From the NCBI RefSeq assembly GCF_051414055.1, contig NZ_JBLKNX010000005.1, forward strand, positions 213,553-277,552: DNA of 64,000 nucleotides, given 5' to 3'. A model generated the notes under the pieces. That model was not told the origin of the DNA, did no database searches, and saw only the letters and a program-made list of their open reading frames with translations. The position numbers were made by a program, and so were the translations under genes. The DNA is from Halosimplex halobium. Its GTDB lineage: Archaea > Halobacteriota > Halobacteria > Halobacteriales > Haloarculaceae. Below, one piece after another: positions 42,747 to 51,310 of this stretch (its first letter is position 1; every line of letters begins with the position of its first letter).

Positions 42747-44423
42747 ATGACAGACCACGGACGACCCAAACCCTCGGACGAACTCAGGCAGGTAGCGTCG
42801 CGCCGGCCGCACCTGATGGACCACCTGAAGAAGTTCAAGCAGATCACCGGGGAGTTCCCCACGTTCATCGAGGAGGCCGACGACGACTACGAGTCCGACC
42901 GGCCGAACGTCCTCTACCCCGTCGGCGGGCCGATCTTCTGTCACATCTACGGCGACATCGGCCAGGACATGAAATATTACGCCATCGAGCCGGAACTCGA
43001 CGAGGAGGAGTCGGTCGTCTTCGAGGAGGTCCGGAACAAACTCCTCCAGAAGAGCGTCAACAAGCCCGCCCCCACCAGCGACACGGAGTACGACGACCGC
43101 ATCGAGGAACTGCTCCAGGAGTCGACCGCGGTCAAGAGCGGCGCCAGCGACGAGAACGGGGTCCTCTCGCGGTTCAACAAGCTCTCGAACCTCGGCAAGG
43201 TCGAGGTCACCGAGTCGACCTACGAGAACATCCTCTACCGACTGAACCGGGACATCGTCGGGCTCGGCCCCCTCGAGCCGGTGATGCGCGACCCGGCCAA
43301 CGAGGACATCCACGTCATCGGCCCCCACGAGTGCCACGTCGACCACTCCGTCTACGGGATGCTTTCCACCACCGTCGACTTCGGCACCCCCGAGGAGTAC
43401 GACAAGTGGCTCAAGAACATGGGCGAGCGCATCGGCGACCCCGTCTCCGACAGCGACCCCATCGTCGACTCCACGCTGCCGGACGGGTCGCGTCTCAACC
43501 TCATCTACTCCGACGACGTCTCCGTCAAGGGCCCCTCGCTGACCATCCGCCAGGGCGACGAGGTGCCCCTCTCGATCTTCCAGATCACCAAGTGGGGCAC
43601 GCTGTCGCCGCAGCTGGCGGCGTACCTCTGGCTCTGCCTGGAGAACGAACAGACCGTCTTCGTCGTCGGGGAGACGGCGTCGGGGAAGACGACGACGCTC
43701 AACTCCATCATGGCGTTCATCCCCCGCGACGCGAAGATCTACACCGCAGAGGACACCGCCGAGGTGCTGCCGCCACACGACACCTGGCAGAAGCTCCTGA
43801 CTCGGGAAGGTGAAGACGAAGGGTCGAGCGTCGACATGTTCGACCTCGTCGCGGCCGCGCTGCGGTCGCGGCCCGACTACATCATCGTCGGTGAGGTCCG
43901 TGGCGAGGAGGGGCGCATGGCGTTCCAGGCCGCCCAGACCGGCCACCCGGTCATGCTGACGTTCCACGCCTCCGACATCGTCTCGATGATCCAGCGATTC
44001 ACCGGCGAACCGATCAACGTCCCGGAGACGTTCATGGACGTGGCCGACGTGGCGCTGTTCCAGAACCGGGTCAAGCAGGGCGACGACGTGCTTCGTCGGG
44101 TGACCTCCGTCCAGGAGATCGAGGGCTACTCCAAGGAGATGGACGGGGTCGTCACCCGCCAGTCGTTCTACTGGGACCCCGTCGAGGACGAGATCGTCTT
44201 CCAGGGCATGAACAACTCCTTCGTCCTCGAGGAGCAGATCGCGACCCTCCTCGGGTACGAGGACACCCGCGACATCTACGACGACCTGAACTTCCGGGCG
44301 AGCGTCATCGAGCGCGCCATTCAGGAGGGTATCCTGGGGTACCACGAGGTCAACGAACTGATCGAGGACTTCCAGCGCGACGGCGTGGAGGGCCTCCCCT
44401 TCGACATCCACAGGACCGAGTGA
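42747..44423 (+). CDS. arlI: Archaellum motor and assembly ATPase ArlI
   Basis: A 558-residue hexameric secretion-type ATPase (GspE/VirB11 superfamily) that drives filament assembly and rotation. Walker A GETASGKTTT, Asp box TAEDTAEVLPPH, Walker B IIVGEVRGEEG and His box VMLTFHASD are intact. The family-typical N-terminal domain includes CHIYGDIGQDMKYY. A GGAG lies about 9 nt before ATG 42747. Confidence 0.95.
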   Translation: MTDHGRPKPSDELRQVASRRPHLMDHLKKFKQITGEFPTFIEEADDDYESDRPNVLYPVGGPIFCHIYGDIGQDMKYYAIEPELDEEESVVFEEVRNKLLQKSVNKPAPTSDTEYDDRIEELLQESTAVKSGASDENGVLSRFNKLSNLGKVEVTESTYENILYRLNRDIVGLGPLEPVMRDPANEDIHVIGPHECHVDHSVYGMLSTTVDFGTPEEYDKWLKNMGERIGDPVSDSDPIVDSTLPDGSRLNLIYSDDVSVKGPSLTIRQGDEVPLSIFQITKWGTLSPQLAAYLWLCLENEQTVFVVGETASGKTTTLNSIMAFIPRDAKIYTAEDTAEVLPPHDTWQKLLTREGEDEGSSVDMFDLVAAALRSRPDYIIVGEVRGEEGRMAFQAAQTGHPVMLTFHASDIVSMIQRFTGEPINVPETFMDVADVALFQNRVKQGDDVLRRVTSVQEIEGYSKEMDGVVTRQSFYWDPVEDEIVFQGMNNSFVLEEQIATLLGYEDTRDIYDDLNFRASVIERAIQEGILGYHEVNELIEDFQRDGVEGLPFDIHRTE

Positions 44424-46177
44424 TGGCGTCCGCAGACGAATCCGCCGGGACCGTCGAACTCACGCTCACGTCGATGCTCTCGGGGCTGATAGACGCCTAC
44501 GAGCAGATGCCGATGCCGCTGAAGCGGTATCTCGGCGTCATCCTCGCTCCCTCCGCGGTCTTCTTCGTCGCGACCGTCGCCGCCGGGCTCGTGCTGGACC
44601 TCCCGCTGTTGATCCGCGGGCCGATCCCCCTGCTCGGCTTCCTGATGCTCGCCTCCGCGGTCTTCTACCCGAAAATACTGCTCTCCCAGCGGCGGGCGGA
44701 GCTCAACAACCAGTTCCACCTCGTCGTCACGCACATGACGGTCCTCTCGACGACGAACATCGACCGCATGGAGGTGTTCCGCCAGCTCTCGAAACAGGAC
44801 CAGTACGGCGAGATGGCCGCCGAGATCGGTCGCGTCGTGGAACTCGTCGACACGTGGAACCAGAGCCTCGACGACGCCTGCCGCCGCCGCGCCAAGCAGG
44901 TCCCCAGCGAGGCCGTCTCCGACTTCTTCGACCGCCTGGGCTACACGCTCGGGGCCGGCCAGGCGCTGGACGACTACCTCGTCTCCGAGCAGGACCAGAT
45001 CATCGCCAACTACAAGACCGTCTACCAGGGCACGCTGGACAACCTGGAGGTCATGAAGGACCTCTACCTCTCGATGATCCTCTCGATGACCTTCGCGCTC
45101 GTCTTCGCGGTCGTCCTCCCGGTCCTGACGGGTACGAACCCGACGGTGACCGTCAGCGCCGTCATCGTCCTCTACGTGTTCGTCCAGTCGGGGTTCTACC
45201 TCGCCATCCGCTCGATGGCCCCCCACGACCCGCTGTGGTACCACCCCGATGACAAACCCTCCCCCGTCGAGTCGAAGATCCGCAACGCCACGGTCGCGGG
45301 GACCGCCCTCTCGGTCGGCCTGCTGGCGTTCTCGCTTCTCGGCATGCTCGGGGTCTCGCCGGTCACGCTGGACGACGCCGTCTTCTTCCTCGACCCGCTC
45401 CCGCTGCCGTTCTACGCGGCGATCCCCACGCTCCCCTTGCTCATCCCCGGGCTCGTCGTCAACGCCGAGGAGAAGAAGATCAAGGCCAGAGACGAGGAGT
45501 TCCCCAGCTTCATCCGTGCGCTCGGGGCCACCGAGGGCGCCAAGCAGTCGACCACCTCGACGGTGCTCGAGACCCTCCGCAAGAAGGACTTCGGCCCGCT
45601 CTCGGACAACGTCGACAACCTCTACAAGCGGCTGAACATGCGCATCGAGACGACCGAGGCCTGGCGCCACTTCACCGCGGAGTGTCGCTCCTCGCTCATC
45701 CAGAAGTTCTCCGAGATGTACCTCATCGGCCGCGAGATGGGCGGGGACCCGAAACTCCTGGGCGAGCTCATCTCGGAGAACATGATGGAGGTCCAGCAGC
45801 TGCGCCAGCGCCGGGAGCAGGCCACCACCACGCTGATCGGCCTCCTCTACGGGATCACTGCCGCCTCCACGTTCGCCTTCTTCATCGGTCTCCAGGTCGT
45901 CAACATCCTCGCCTCGATGAGCCTCGACCTCCAGTCGGGCACCAGCAACTTCGACGTCGGCAGCCTCATCAACACCGAAGTCTACAACATCCCGCTCATC
46001 GAGTTCCTGCTGATCGTCATCATCATGTTCGGCGCGATGCTGTCGGCGCTGATGGTCCGCACCGTCGACGGCGGCCACAAGATCAACACCTACGTCCACT
46101 TCGTCGCCCTGACCTGGGTCGGCTCGATCACCGCCGTCGTCACCAAGTGGCTCGTCACGCAGTTCCTGGCAATATAA
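44423..46177 (+). CDS. arlJ: Archaellum membrane platform protein ArlJ
   Basis: A 584-residue TadC/GspF-like membrane platform on which ArlI and ArlH act. Hydrophobic segments lie near residues 35-85, 215-262, 285-350 and 475-580, with two cytosolic helical domains between (MTVLSTTNIDRMEVFRQLSKQ; FIRALGATEGAKQSTTSTVLETL). ATG 44423 shares its first base with the arlI stop; GTG 44420 would add one residue. It ends the arl operon, 18 nt before the three-hairpin element. Confidence 0.94.
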   Translation: MASADESAGTVELTLTSMLSGLIDAYEQMPMPLKRYLGVILAPSAVFFVATVAAGLVLDLPLLIRGPIPLLGFLMLASAVFYPKILLSQRRAELNNQFHLVVTHMTVLSTTNIDRMEVFRQLSKQDQYGEMAAEIGRVVELVDTWNQSLDDACRRRAKQVPSEAVSDFFDRLGYTLGAGQALDDYLVSEQDQIIANYKTVYQGTLDNLEVMKDLYLSMILSMTFALVFAVVLPVLTGTNPTVTVSAVIVLYVFVQSGFYLAIRSMAPHDPLWYHPDDKPSPVESKIRNATVAGTALSVGLLAFSLLGMLGVSPVTLDDAVFFLDPLPLPFYAAIPTLPLLIPGLVVNAEEKKIKARDEEFPSFIRALGATEGAKQSTTSTVLETLRKKDFGPLSDNVDNLYKRLNMRIETTEAWRHFTAECRSSLIQKFSEMYLIGREMGGDPKLLGELISENMMEVQQLRQRREQATTTLIGLLYGITAASTFAFFIGLQVVNILASMSLDLQSGTSNFDVGSLINTEVYNIPLIEFLLIVIIMFGAMLSALMVRTVDGGHKINTYVHFVALTWVGSITAVVTKWLVTQFLAI

Positions 46178-46195
46178 GCCCACTTTCGCACCCAC

Positions 46196-46328
46196 TTTTT
46201 GCGGCGGAGAGATCCTCGCGCGCCTTCGGCGCGCTGCGGGGATCCTCCGCCGAAAAACTTGGGGAAAAAAGCCGGACGACTCGGTCGCTGCGCTCCCTCG
46301 CGTCCGGTGAACCGGCGCTCCGCGCCGG
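46196..46328 (+). repeat. Three-hairpin structured element, copy 2
   Basis: Begins 18 nt after the arlJ stop. Hairpin 1: TTTTTG-CGGCGGAG paired with CTCCGCCG-AAAAA (46196-46257), with an inner GCGCGC-cttcg-GCGCGC stem. Hairpin 2: CCGGACG (46272-46278) with CGTCCGG (46301-46307). Hairpin 3: CCGGCG (46312-46317) with CGCCGG (46323-46328). The linkers GGGGAAAA and GGTGAA match copy 1 at 8277. Different base pairs in the same stems show covariation. The rest of the 382-nt gap holds the 27-bp repeat and no gene. Confidence 0.6.
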
Positions 46329-46416
46329 ATGCACGCTGGCGAACCTGCCTTTCCCCGGGTCGGCCGACGAGACGGCCTCCCGGCCACCGCACCGTACCGC
46401 GACCATCCCGCGACTG

Positions 46417-46470
46417 CACCGCGGCCACCCCGCGACCGCTCTGCACCGCGGCCACCCCGCGACCGCTCTG
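46417..46470 (+). repeat. 27-bp direct repeat, 2 copies
   Basis: Two identical abutting 27-bp units (CACCGCGGCC..., 46417-46443 and 46444-46470), with degenerate related sequence on both sides, in the gap between arlJ and the next gene. No coding potential is convincing. Confidence 0.8.
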
Positions 46471-46559
46471 CACCGGGACCGCCGCCACCGCCCCGCACCG
46501 CGACTGCACCGCCTGAACGGCCCCCTACAACTATCCGGGTCCCGGTCGACCACCGGGCC

Positions 46560-46868
46560 ATGGCAGAACCGGAAGACACGCTCGCGCGCTCGCCCGTCGA
46601 CTTCGACTCCGCAGTGGCCTACGCGCTCCACCCGGAGATGCGTCGGCTGATCATCCTCTATCTCGTCGGGACGCTCCTGTTGCCGATCGGCCTCTCGATG
46701 TTCCTCGATCCGTTCACGTTCGGCGGGCTGGCGCGACTGATCCGCCGGGTCATCGGACTCGGGATCATGCTCGTCGGCGCGACCTTCTTCTTCGGTGGCG
46801 TCGTCGGCGCGGCGTTCAAACTCGTGGCGGACGCCAACATCCTCGCCGCCGCGCTCTTCGAGGACTGA
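46560..46868 (+). CDS. Small membrane protein
   Basis: A 102-residue protein with two membrane segments (about 31-52 and 62-88) and the motif MRRLIILYLVGTLLLPIGL. The frame start at 46329 runs through the repeat region, so ATG 46560 is preferred. Not recognised; it lies between the arl operon and an SRAP gene. Confidence 0.65.
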   Translation: MAEPEDTLARSPVDFDSAVAYALHPEMRRLIILYLVGTLLLPIGLSMFLDPFTFGGLARLIRRVIGLGIMLVGATFFFGGVVGAAFKLVADANILAAALFED

Positions 46869-46913
46869 CCGGCGGACTGTGCCGTTATTGCGGTGGCGCT
46901 CGTAGCGGTAGCC

Positions 46914-47633
46914 ATGTGTGGCCGCTACAGCCTGTTCGCCCCGCCCGACGACATCGAGGACCGCTTCGACGCGACCTTCGAGTACGAGTTCGAACCCCGC
47001 TACAACGCCGCACCGAGCCAGCAACTCCCGGTCGTCACCGGCGACGAGCCCGGGACGATCCAGCGGATGGAGTGGGGGCTGGTCCCTTCCTGGGCGGACG
47101 ACCGCTCGGCGTTCGAGTTCATCAACGCACGCGCGGAGACAGTCCGGGAGAAGCGTAGCTTCGCCGACGCCTACGAGTCGCGGCGCTGTCTCGTCCCCGC
47201 GGACGGCTTCTACGAATGGACCGAGACGGGCGGCGACGGGGACGACAAACAGCCCTATCGCGTCACCGTCGGCGACCACGACCTGTTCGCGATGGCGGGG
47301 CTGTACGAGCGGTGGACGCCTCCCCAGACGCAGACCGGCCTCGGCGACTTCGGCGGCGGCTCTAACCCCGACGGCGACCCCGACCCTGTCGAGACGTTCA
47401 CGATCCTCACGACCGAACCGAACGACACTATCGCGGACCTGCACCACCGGATGGCCGTGATCCTCGACCGCGACGAGGAGGAGACGTGGCTCGCCGGCGA
47501 CCCCGACGAGGTCGAGTCGCTGCTGGACCCCTACCCCGCCGAGCCGATGCGGACCTATCCGGTGTCGACGGCCGTCAACGACCCCGGCAACGACACGCCG
47601 GCGGTGCTCGAAGCGGTGGAGGTGGGCGGCTGA
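46914..47633 (+). CDS. SRAP-family (YedK/HMCES) protein
   Basis: A 239-residue SOS response-associated peptidase. Catalytic Cys2 follows the initiator Met (MCGRYSL), as needed to crosslink abasic sites in single-stranded DNA. Other family residues are NAAPSQQLPVV, WGLVPSWADD, INARAET, CLVPADGFYEW, and LHHRMAVIL, where the usual P of HxRMP is Ala. There is an acidic Gly-rich insert near residue 145. ATG 46914 is the only start giving Cys2. It protects replication forks by covering abasic sites. Confidence 0.92.
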   Translation: MCGRYSLFAPPDDIEDRFDATFEYEFEPRYNAAPSQQLPVVTGDEPGTIQRMEWGLVPSWADDRSAFEFINARAETVREKRSFADAYESRRCLVPADGFYEWTETGGDGDDKQPYRVTVGDHDLFAMAGLYERWTPPQTQTGLGDFGGGSNPDGDPDPVETFTILTTEPNDTIADLHHRMAVILDRDEEETWLAGDPDEVESLLDPYPAEPMRTYPVSTAVNDPGNDTPAVLEAVEVGG

Positions 47634-47710
47634 ACCGCCCCGGCTCGCCGCAGTGCCTGGCGTGGCGCCGATTCGAATCCTTTTAGGGCGCGAGCGGTCA
47701 ACGGGTCGGT

Positions 47711-47902
47711 ATGGCTATCAAACCCGCCTACGTCAAGAAAACGGCGACGCTGCTGATGGAGCGGTATCCGAACGCCTTCGGCCAGGACTTCGAGCACAAC
47801 AAGGAGGTCGTCACCGAACTCACGAACGTCGAGTCGAAGGGCGTCCGGAACCGCATCGCCGGCTACGTCACCCGCAAGCAGGGTCAGACCGTCGAGGCGT
47901 AA
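47711..47902 (+). CDS. rps17e: Small ribosomal subunit protein eS17
   Basis: A 63-residue protein with the S17e pattern: IKPAYVKKTATLLMERYPNAF, FEHNKEVVTELTNVESKGVRNRIAGYVTRK. The short archaeal form has only the core of the eukaryotic protein. A CCTTTTAG box is about 25-30 nt before ATG 47711. It precedes asd on the same strand, with a separate promoter for that gene. Confidence 0.95.
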   Translation: MAIKPAYVKKTATLLMERYPNAFGQDFEHNKEVVTELTNVESKGVRNRIAGYVTRKQGQTVEA

Positions 47903-48043
47903 GCGGCGCACCGTTCTCCCTCTGTTCTGTCTTCGACCGCCCCGAGCGCCGGCCGCGCGGTCCCCGGGATTGCGGATGATAGACCCTGACCGTGGTAGAC
48001 GTATCCAAACAGTTTTGAATGGCGGTGACTCTATCCCGGAACA

Positions 48044-49081
48044 ATGACTGTCAGCGTAGGCATCCTCGGTGCGACCGGCGCCGTGGGGCAGCGACTCATC
48101 CAGCTGATCGACCCGAACCCGGACTTCGAGATCGCGGCGCTCACCGCCAGCGAGTCGAGCGTCGGCAAGAGCTACCGCGAGGCCAGCAAGTGGCGCATCG
48201 ACACGCCGATCCCCGACGACGTGGCCGAGACGGAGGTCGTCGCCACCGATCCCGACGCGGTCCCGGACGACGTGGACCTCATCTTCTCGTCGCTGCCGTC
48301 CAGCGTCGGCGAGCGTGTCGAACCCGACTTTTGCGAGGCGGGCTACGTCGTCTCCTCGAACTCCTCGAACGCGCGGGCCGACGACGACGTGCCGCTGGTC
48401 ATCCCGGAGGTCAACGCCGACCACATGGACCTCATCGAGGTCCAGCGCGACCGACGCGGCTGGGACGGCGCGCTCATCAAGAACCCCAACTGCTCGACGA
48501 TCACGATGGTCCCCCCGCTGGCCGCCCTCGACGAGGCCGCCGGCCTCGAACGCATCGAAGTCGCCACGCTGCAGGCCGTCTCCGGCGCCGGGTACTCGGG
48601 CGTCTCCTCGATGGAGATCATCGACAACGCCATCCCCCACATCGGCAAGGAGGAAAGGAAGATGGAGACCGAGTCCCGGAAACTGCTCGGCGAGTTCGAC
48701 GGCGCCGAGGTCCACTGGCACGACGCCGACGTGGCCGCCTCCTGCAACCGCATCCCGACTATCGACGGCCACCTGGAGAACGTCTGGGCCGACACCGCCG
48801 AGGATCTGTCGCCCTCGGCGGCCGAGGACGCGATGACCGGGTACCCCGCGATGGACCTGCCGTCCTCGCCGGACCAGCTCATCGAGGTGTTCGACGAGCC
48901 CGACCGCCCACAGCCCCGCATGGACCGCAACCTCGGCGACGGCATGACCGTCTCCGTCGGCGGCGTCCAGGAGACCTCTCACGGACTGCAGTTCAACTGC
49001 CTCGCGCACAACACCCTGCGCGGCGCGGCCGGGGCGAGCGTGCTCAACGGCGAACTGCTGGTCGACAGCGGCTACCTGTAA
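48044..49081 (+). CDS. asd: Aspartate-semialdehyde dehydrogenase
   Basis: A 345-residue enzyme reducing beta-aspartyl phosphate with NADPH, the branch point to lysine, threonine and methionine. The N-terminal GILGATGAVGQRLIQLI binds NADP; the catalytic Cys is in KNPNCSTITM; SGAGYSGV and the His in VQETSHGLQFNCLAHNTLRGAAGAS complete the family pattern. It has an independent promoter (CAGTTTTGAA region about 30 nt upstream). Confidence 0.94.
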   Translation: MTVSVGILGATGAVGQRLIQLIDPNPDFEIAALTASESSVGKSYREASKWRIDTPIPDDVAETEVVATDPDAVPDDVDLIFSSLPSSVGERVEPDFCEAGYVVSSNSSNARADDDVPLVIPEVNADHMDLIEVQRDRRGWDGALIKNPNCSTITMVPPLAALDEAAGLERIEVATLQAVSGAGYSGVSSMEIIDNAIPHIGKEERKMETESRKLLGEFDGAEVHWHDADVAASCNRIPTIDGHLENVWADTAEDLSPSAAEDAMTGYPAMDLPSSPDQLIEVFDEPDRPQPRMDRNLGDGMTVSVGGVQETSHGLQFNCLAHNTLRGAAGASVLNGELLVDSGYL

Positions 49082-49109
49082 GCCACGCAGTCTGAGTCGT
49101 CGGTCCGTC

Positions 49110-49350
49110 TTTTATACGCGGAGCAGGCGCAATACCACGGCCTTCAGGGTGGATACGCGCCGTCAACTTGGGAGAGAATCCACGTTCGACGCCCCTTGAG
49201 TTTCAGAATACCGGCGTTTAACTGACGGGCCGCCGTACAGGGGTGTAGGAACCGGTCGGAACGGAGCGGATTCCGAACCGTCCTCCGGAGGCGGCCTGTC
49301 CGCCCACCTAACGAGGCAGTATCCGAAAGAACAGTCGGTGAACGCCACAT
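49110..49350 (-). pseudogene. Possible IS200/IS605 (TnpB-type) 3' relic, leftward
   Basis: This part of a 612-nt gene-free gap has no intact ORF. On the minus strand it reads into a short tail (…RWADRPPPEDGSESAPF… in one frame; …NAGILKLKGR… in another) and a final stretch CTGAAGGCCGTGGTATTGCG that resemble, from memory, the frayed 3' ends of haloarchaeal TnpB genes and their right ends. The evidence is by recollection of sequence flavour, so confidence is low. Confidence 0.35.
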
Positions 49351-49632
49351 CCTCGAAGGGTGTGCCGACGTGCCGACTGCTCAAAGCACGCGACACGATA
49401 CCCCCAACTCCGCTGACGCCTGCTGGCGTCCCCGTGGCCAAAACAACACTGGGACGCCAAACACGGTTGAGGAGAGGGGTAACGGCGGCTTGGCACCGCC
49501 AGCAGTCTACCACATCGATGCCGTGGGACTACCGCGACCGAAAGGTGTGGTAATCCGGTGACCGGACTGCAGACCTGAAACTCCCACCGCTCGGGATTCT
49601 TCCGCGTTTACGCGGAGGAGGATGTCAACGAT
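49338..49632 (+). pseudogene. Possible IS200/IS605 (TnpB-type) 3' relic with right end, rightward
   Basis: No intact ORF, but the plus strand ends in GAAACTCCCACCGCTCGGG, a hairpin TCCGCG-TTTA-CGCGGA (49601-49616) and GAGGATGTCAA. I know this ending from right ends of haloarchaeal IS1341-like elements, where it also forms the scaffold of the guide (omega) RNA of TnpB. The tnpB body is gone. It sits only about 60 nt before the aldo/keto reductase start and so replaces that gene's natural upstream region. Confidence 0.45.
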
Positions 49633-49693
49633 ACTTTCCGGCCAGGGTAGCGCTCATGAGGCTGGAGTCGTACTACCTCAGCGGACAGCTACC

Positions 49694-50545
49694 ATGGAAT
49701 CCGTCGAACTCAACAACGGCGTGGAGATGCCGCTGCTCGGCTTCGGGACGTATCAGATCGAGGACCCAGAGGAGTGCGAACGGAGCGTCAGGGAGGCGCT
49801 CCGCACGGGCTATCGACTGATCGACACCGCGGCCGCCTACGGGAACGAGGAAGCGGTCGGGCGGGCGATCGAGAACAGCGACGTACCCCGAAACGAGGTG
49901 TTCGTCACCAGCAAACTCTGGATCCAGGACGCAGGCTACGAGCCGACGAAAGACGCTTTCGAGCGCTCGCTGGACCGACTCGGGCTCGACTACCTCGACC
50001 TCTATCTGATCCATCAACCCTACGGTGACGTTCATGGGTCGTGGCGGGCCATGGAGGAGCTGTACCACGAGGACAGGATCAGGGCCATCGGGGTCAGCAA
50101 CTTCCACCCCGACCGGTTGATGGACCTGATGGTGCACAACGAGGTCGTCCCGGCGGTCAACCAGATCGAGACGCACCCCTTCTACCAGCGGACCGACGAC
50201 GCGGCGTTCCTCGCCGAGCACGGCGTCCAGCACCAGTCGTGGGGCCCCTTCGCCGAGGGCCAGCACGACATCTTCGACCACGACGTGCTGACCGACATCG
50301 GCGACCGGTACGGCAAATCACCCGCACAGGTCACCCTCCGGTGGCTCGTCCAGCGCGAGGTCGTCGCCATCCCGAAGTCCGTCCACGACGAGCGGATCGC
50401 CGAGAACTTCGACGTGTTCGACTTCGAACTCACGGGCGAGGAGATGGCCCGGATCGGCGATCTGGACACGGGCGAGAGCCTCTTTTTCGACCACCGCGAC
50501 CCCGAGATGGTGAAGCGACTGGGGACGGCCGAGCGCGAGACCTGA
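49694..50545 (+). CDS. Aldo/keto reductase
   Basis: A 283-residue NADPH-dependent oxidoreductase: MPLLGFGTYQI, RLIDTAAAYGNEEAVGRAI with the catalytic Asp/Tyr, VTSKLWIQDAGYE with the catalytic Lys, the LYLIHQPYG region carrying the catalytic His, GVSNFHPDRLMDLM, and IPKSVHDERIAENFDVFDFEL at the cofactor site. Most like the 2,5-diketogluconate reductase group; the substrate is unknown. ATG 49694 starts the conserved sequence; ATG 49622 lies in the insertion-element relic. Confidence 0.92.
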   Translation: MESVELNNGVEMPLLGFGTYQIEDPEECERSVREALRTGYRLIDTAAAYGNEEAVGRAIENSDVPRNEVFVTSKLWIQDAGYEPTKDAFERSLDRLGLDYLDLYLIHQPYGDVHGSWRAMEELYHEDRIRAIGVSNFHPDRLMDLMVHNEVVPAVNQIETHPFYQRTDDAAFLAEHGVQHQSWGPFAEGQHDIFDHDVLTDIGDRYGKSPAQVTLRWLVQREVVAIPKSVHDERIAENFDVFDFELTGEEMARIGDLDTGESLFFDHRDPEMVKRLGTAERET

Positions 50546-50605
50546 GCGCCGCCGGGCTGGATCGGCGATGGACGACGTTTTCAGGCCGCTCCACCTACCA
50601 CCGGT

Positions 50606-51199
50606 ATGGACGAGGGGACCTATCGTGTGTTGCCCGGCGGCGGCGATGAGACGTGGCGCTTTCTCGCCCGAGATACGATGGAGACCGTCGCCGTCGCCCG
50701 CGAGGGCCACGACGCGCCGGTCGCCGACCTGCGACCGGGATACCTGGTCGACGCCACGCTGGACTGGGGCTCGGAGGAGCCGACGGTCCGCACACTCTCG
50801 GTACAGCGACCGACCCTCTACACGTTCGTCCCGGGGGCCGACCCGGTCTTCGAGGTCGCCGAGAGCCTCTGGGAGGAGACTCGCGCCGCGGGCGACGGCA
50901 TGAACGCCACCCAGACCTACAACACGGACAACGCGGTCAACGGCGTCTGCTACGTCTTCGCCGACCCCGGCCAGCCGTCGGTGTTCGACGAGTTCCGGTC
51001 GGGCGCCCGCCCGGTCGAGCCGCTGGTCGACCGGGTCAACGACGGCCCCGACGAACCCGAACCCCGCGAGGTGTTCGTCCTCGACCCCGCCGACGGCGAG
51101 TTCACGGTCGTCACGATCACCCTCTCGAAAGGCGGCCGCTTCGCCGAGACGATGCGGGAGACCTACGAGCGCGACCACCCCGACGAACCGCTGGTCTGA
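50606..51199 (+). CDS. Uncharacterised haloarchaeal protein (DUF6663-like)
   Basis: A 197-residue soluble protein. It opens with YRVLPGGGDETWRFLARD, has the segment QTYNTDNAVNGVCYVFAD and ends with VVTITLSKGGRFAETMRETY. It agrees with my memory of DUF6663 in haloarchaea; no enzymatic motif is seen. It starts 60 nt after the reductase stop and has its own ACCTACCACC region upstream without a clear TATA. Confidence 0.72.
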   Translation: MDEGTYRVLPGGGDETWRFLARDTMETVAVAREGHDAPVADLRPGYLVDATLDWGSEEPTVRTLSVQRPTLYTFVPGADPVFEVAESLWEETRAAGDGMNATQTYNTDNAVNGVCYVFADPGQPSVFDEFRSGARPVEPLVDRVNDGPDEPEPREVFVLDPADGEFTVVTITLSKGGRFAETMRETYERDHPDEPLV

Positions 51200-51310
51200 G
51201 CACCGCGGAGACGGATCCGCCCCGCGCCGTCCCCGCGGCCGCTCCGGTCCCCTTGCCCCGAACGTCCGTCGGTGCGACACCTTATCTGTCTGTAACGCAC
51301 TAGCATACGT

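Noticed and set aside
46417..46470. Two 27-bp repeats as the start of a coding repeat
   Set aside because: Although 27 is a multiple of three, the frames give only Pro/Arg/His-rich sequence and no start signal; treated as a plain repeat.
49622..49693. 24-residue N-terminal extension of the aldo/keto reductase
   Set aside because: It begins in the right end of the insertion-element relic; the conserved family start is at 49694.
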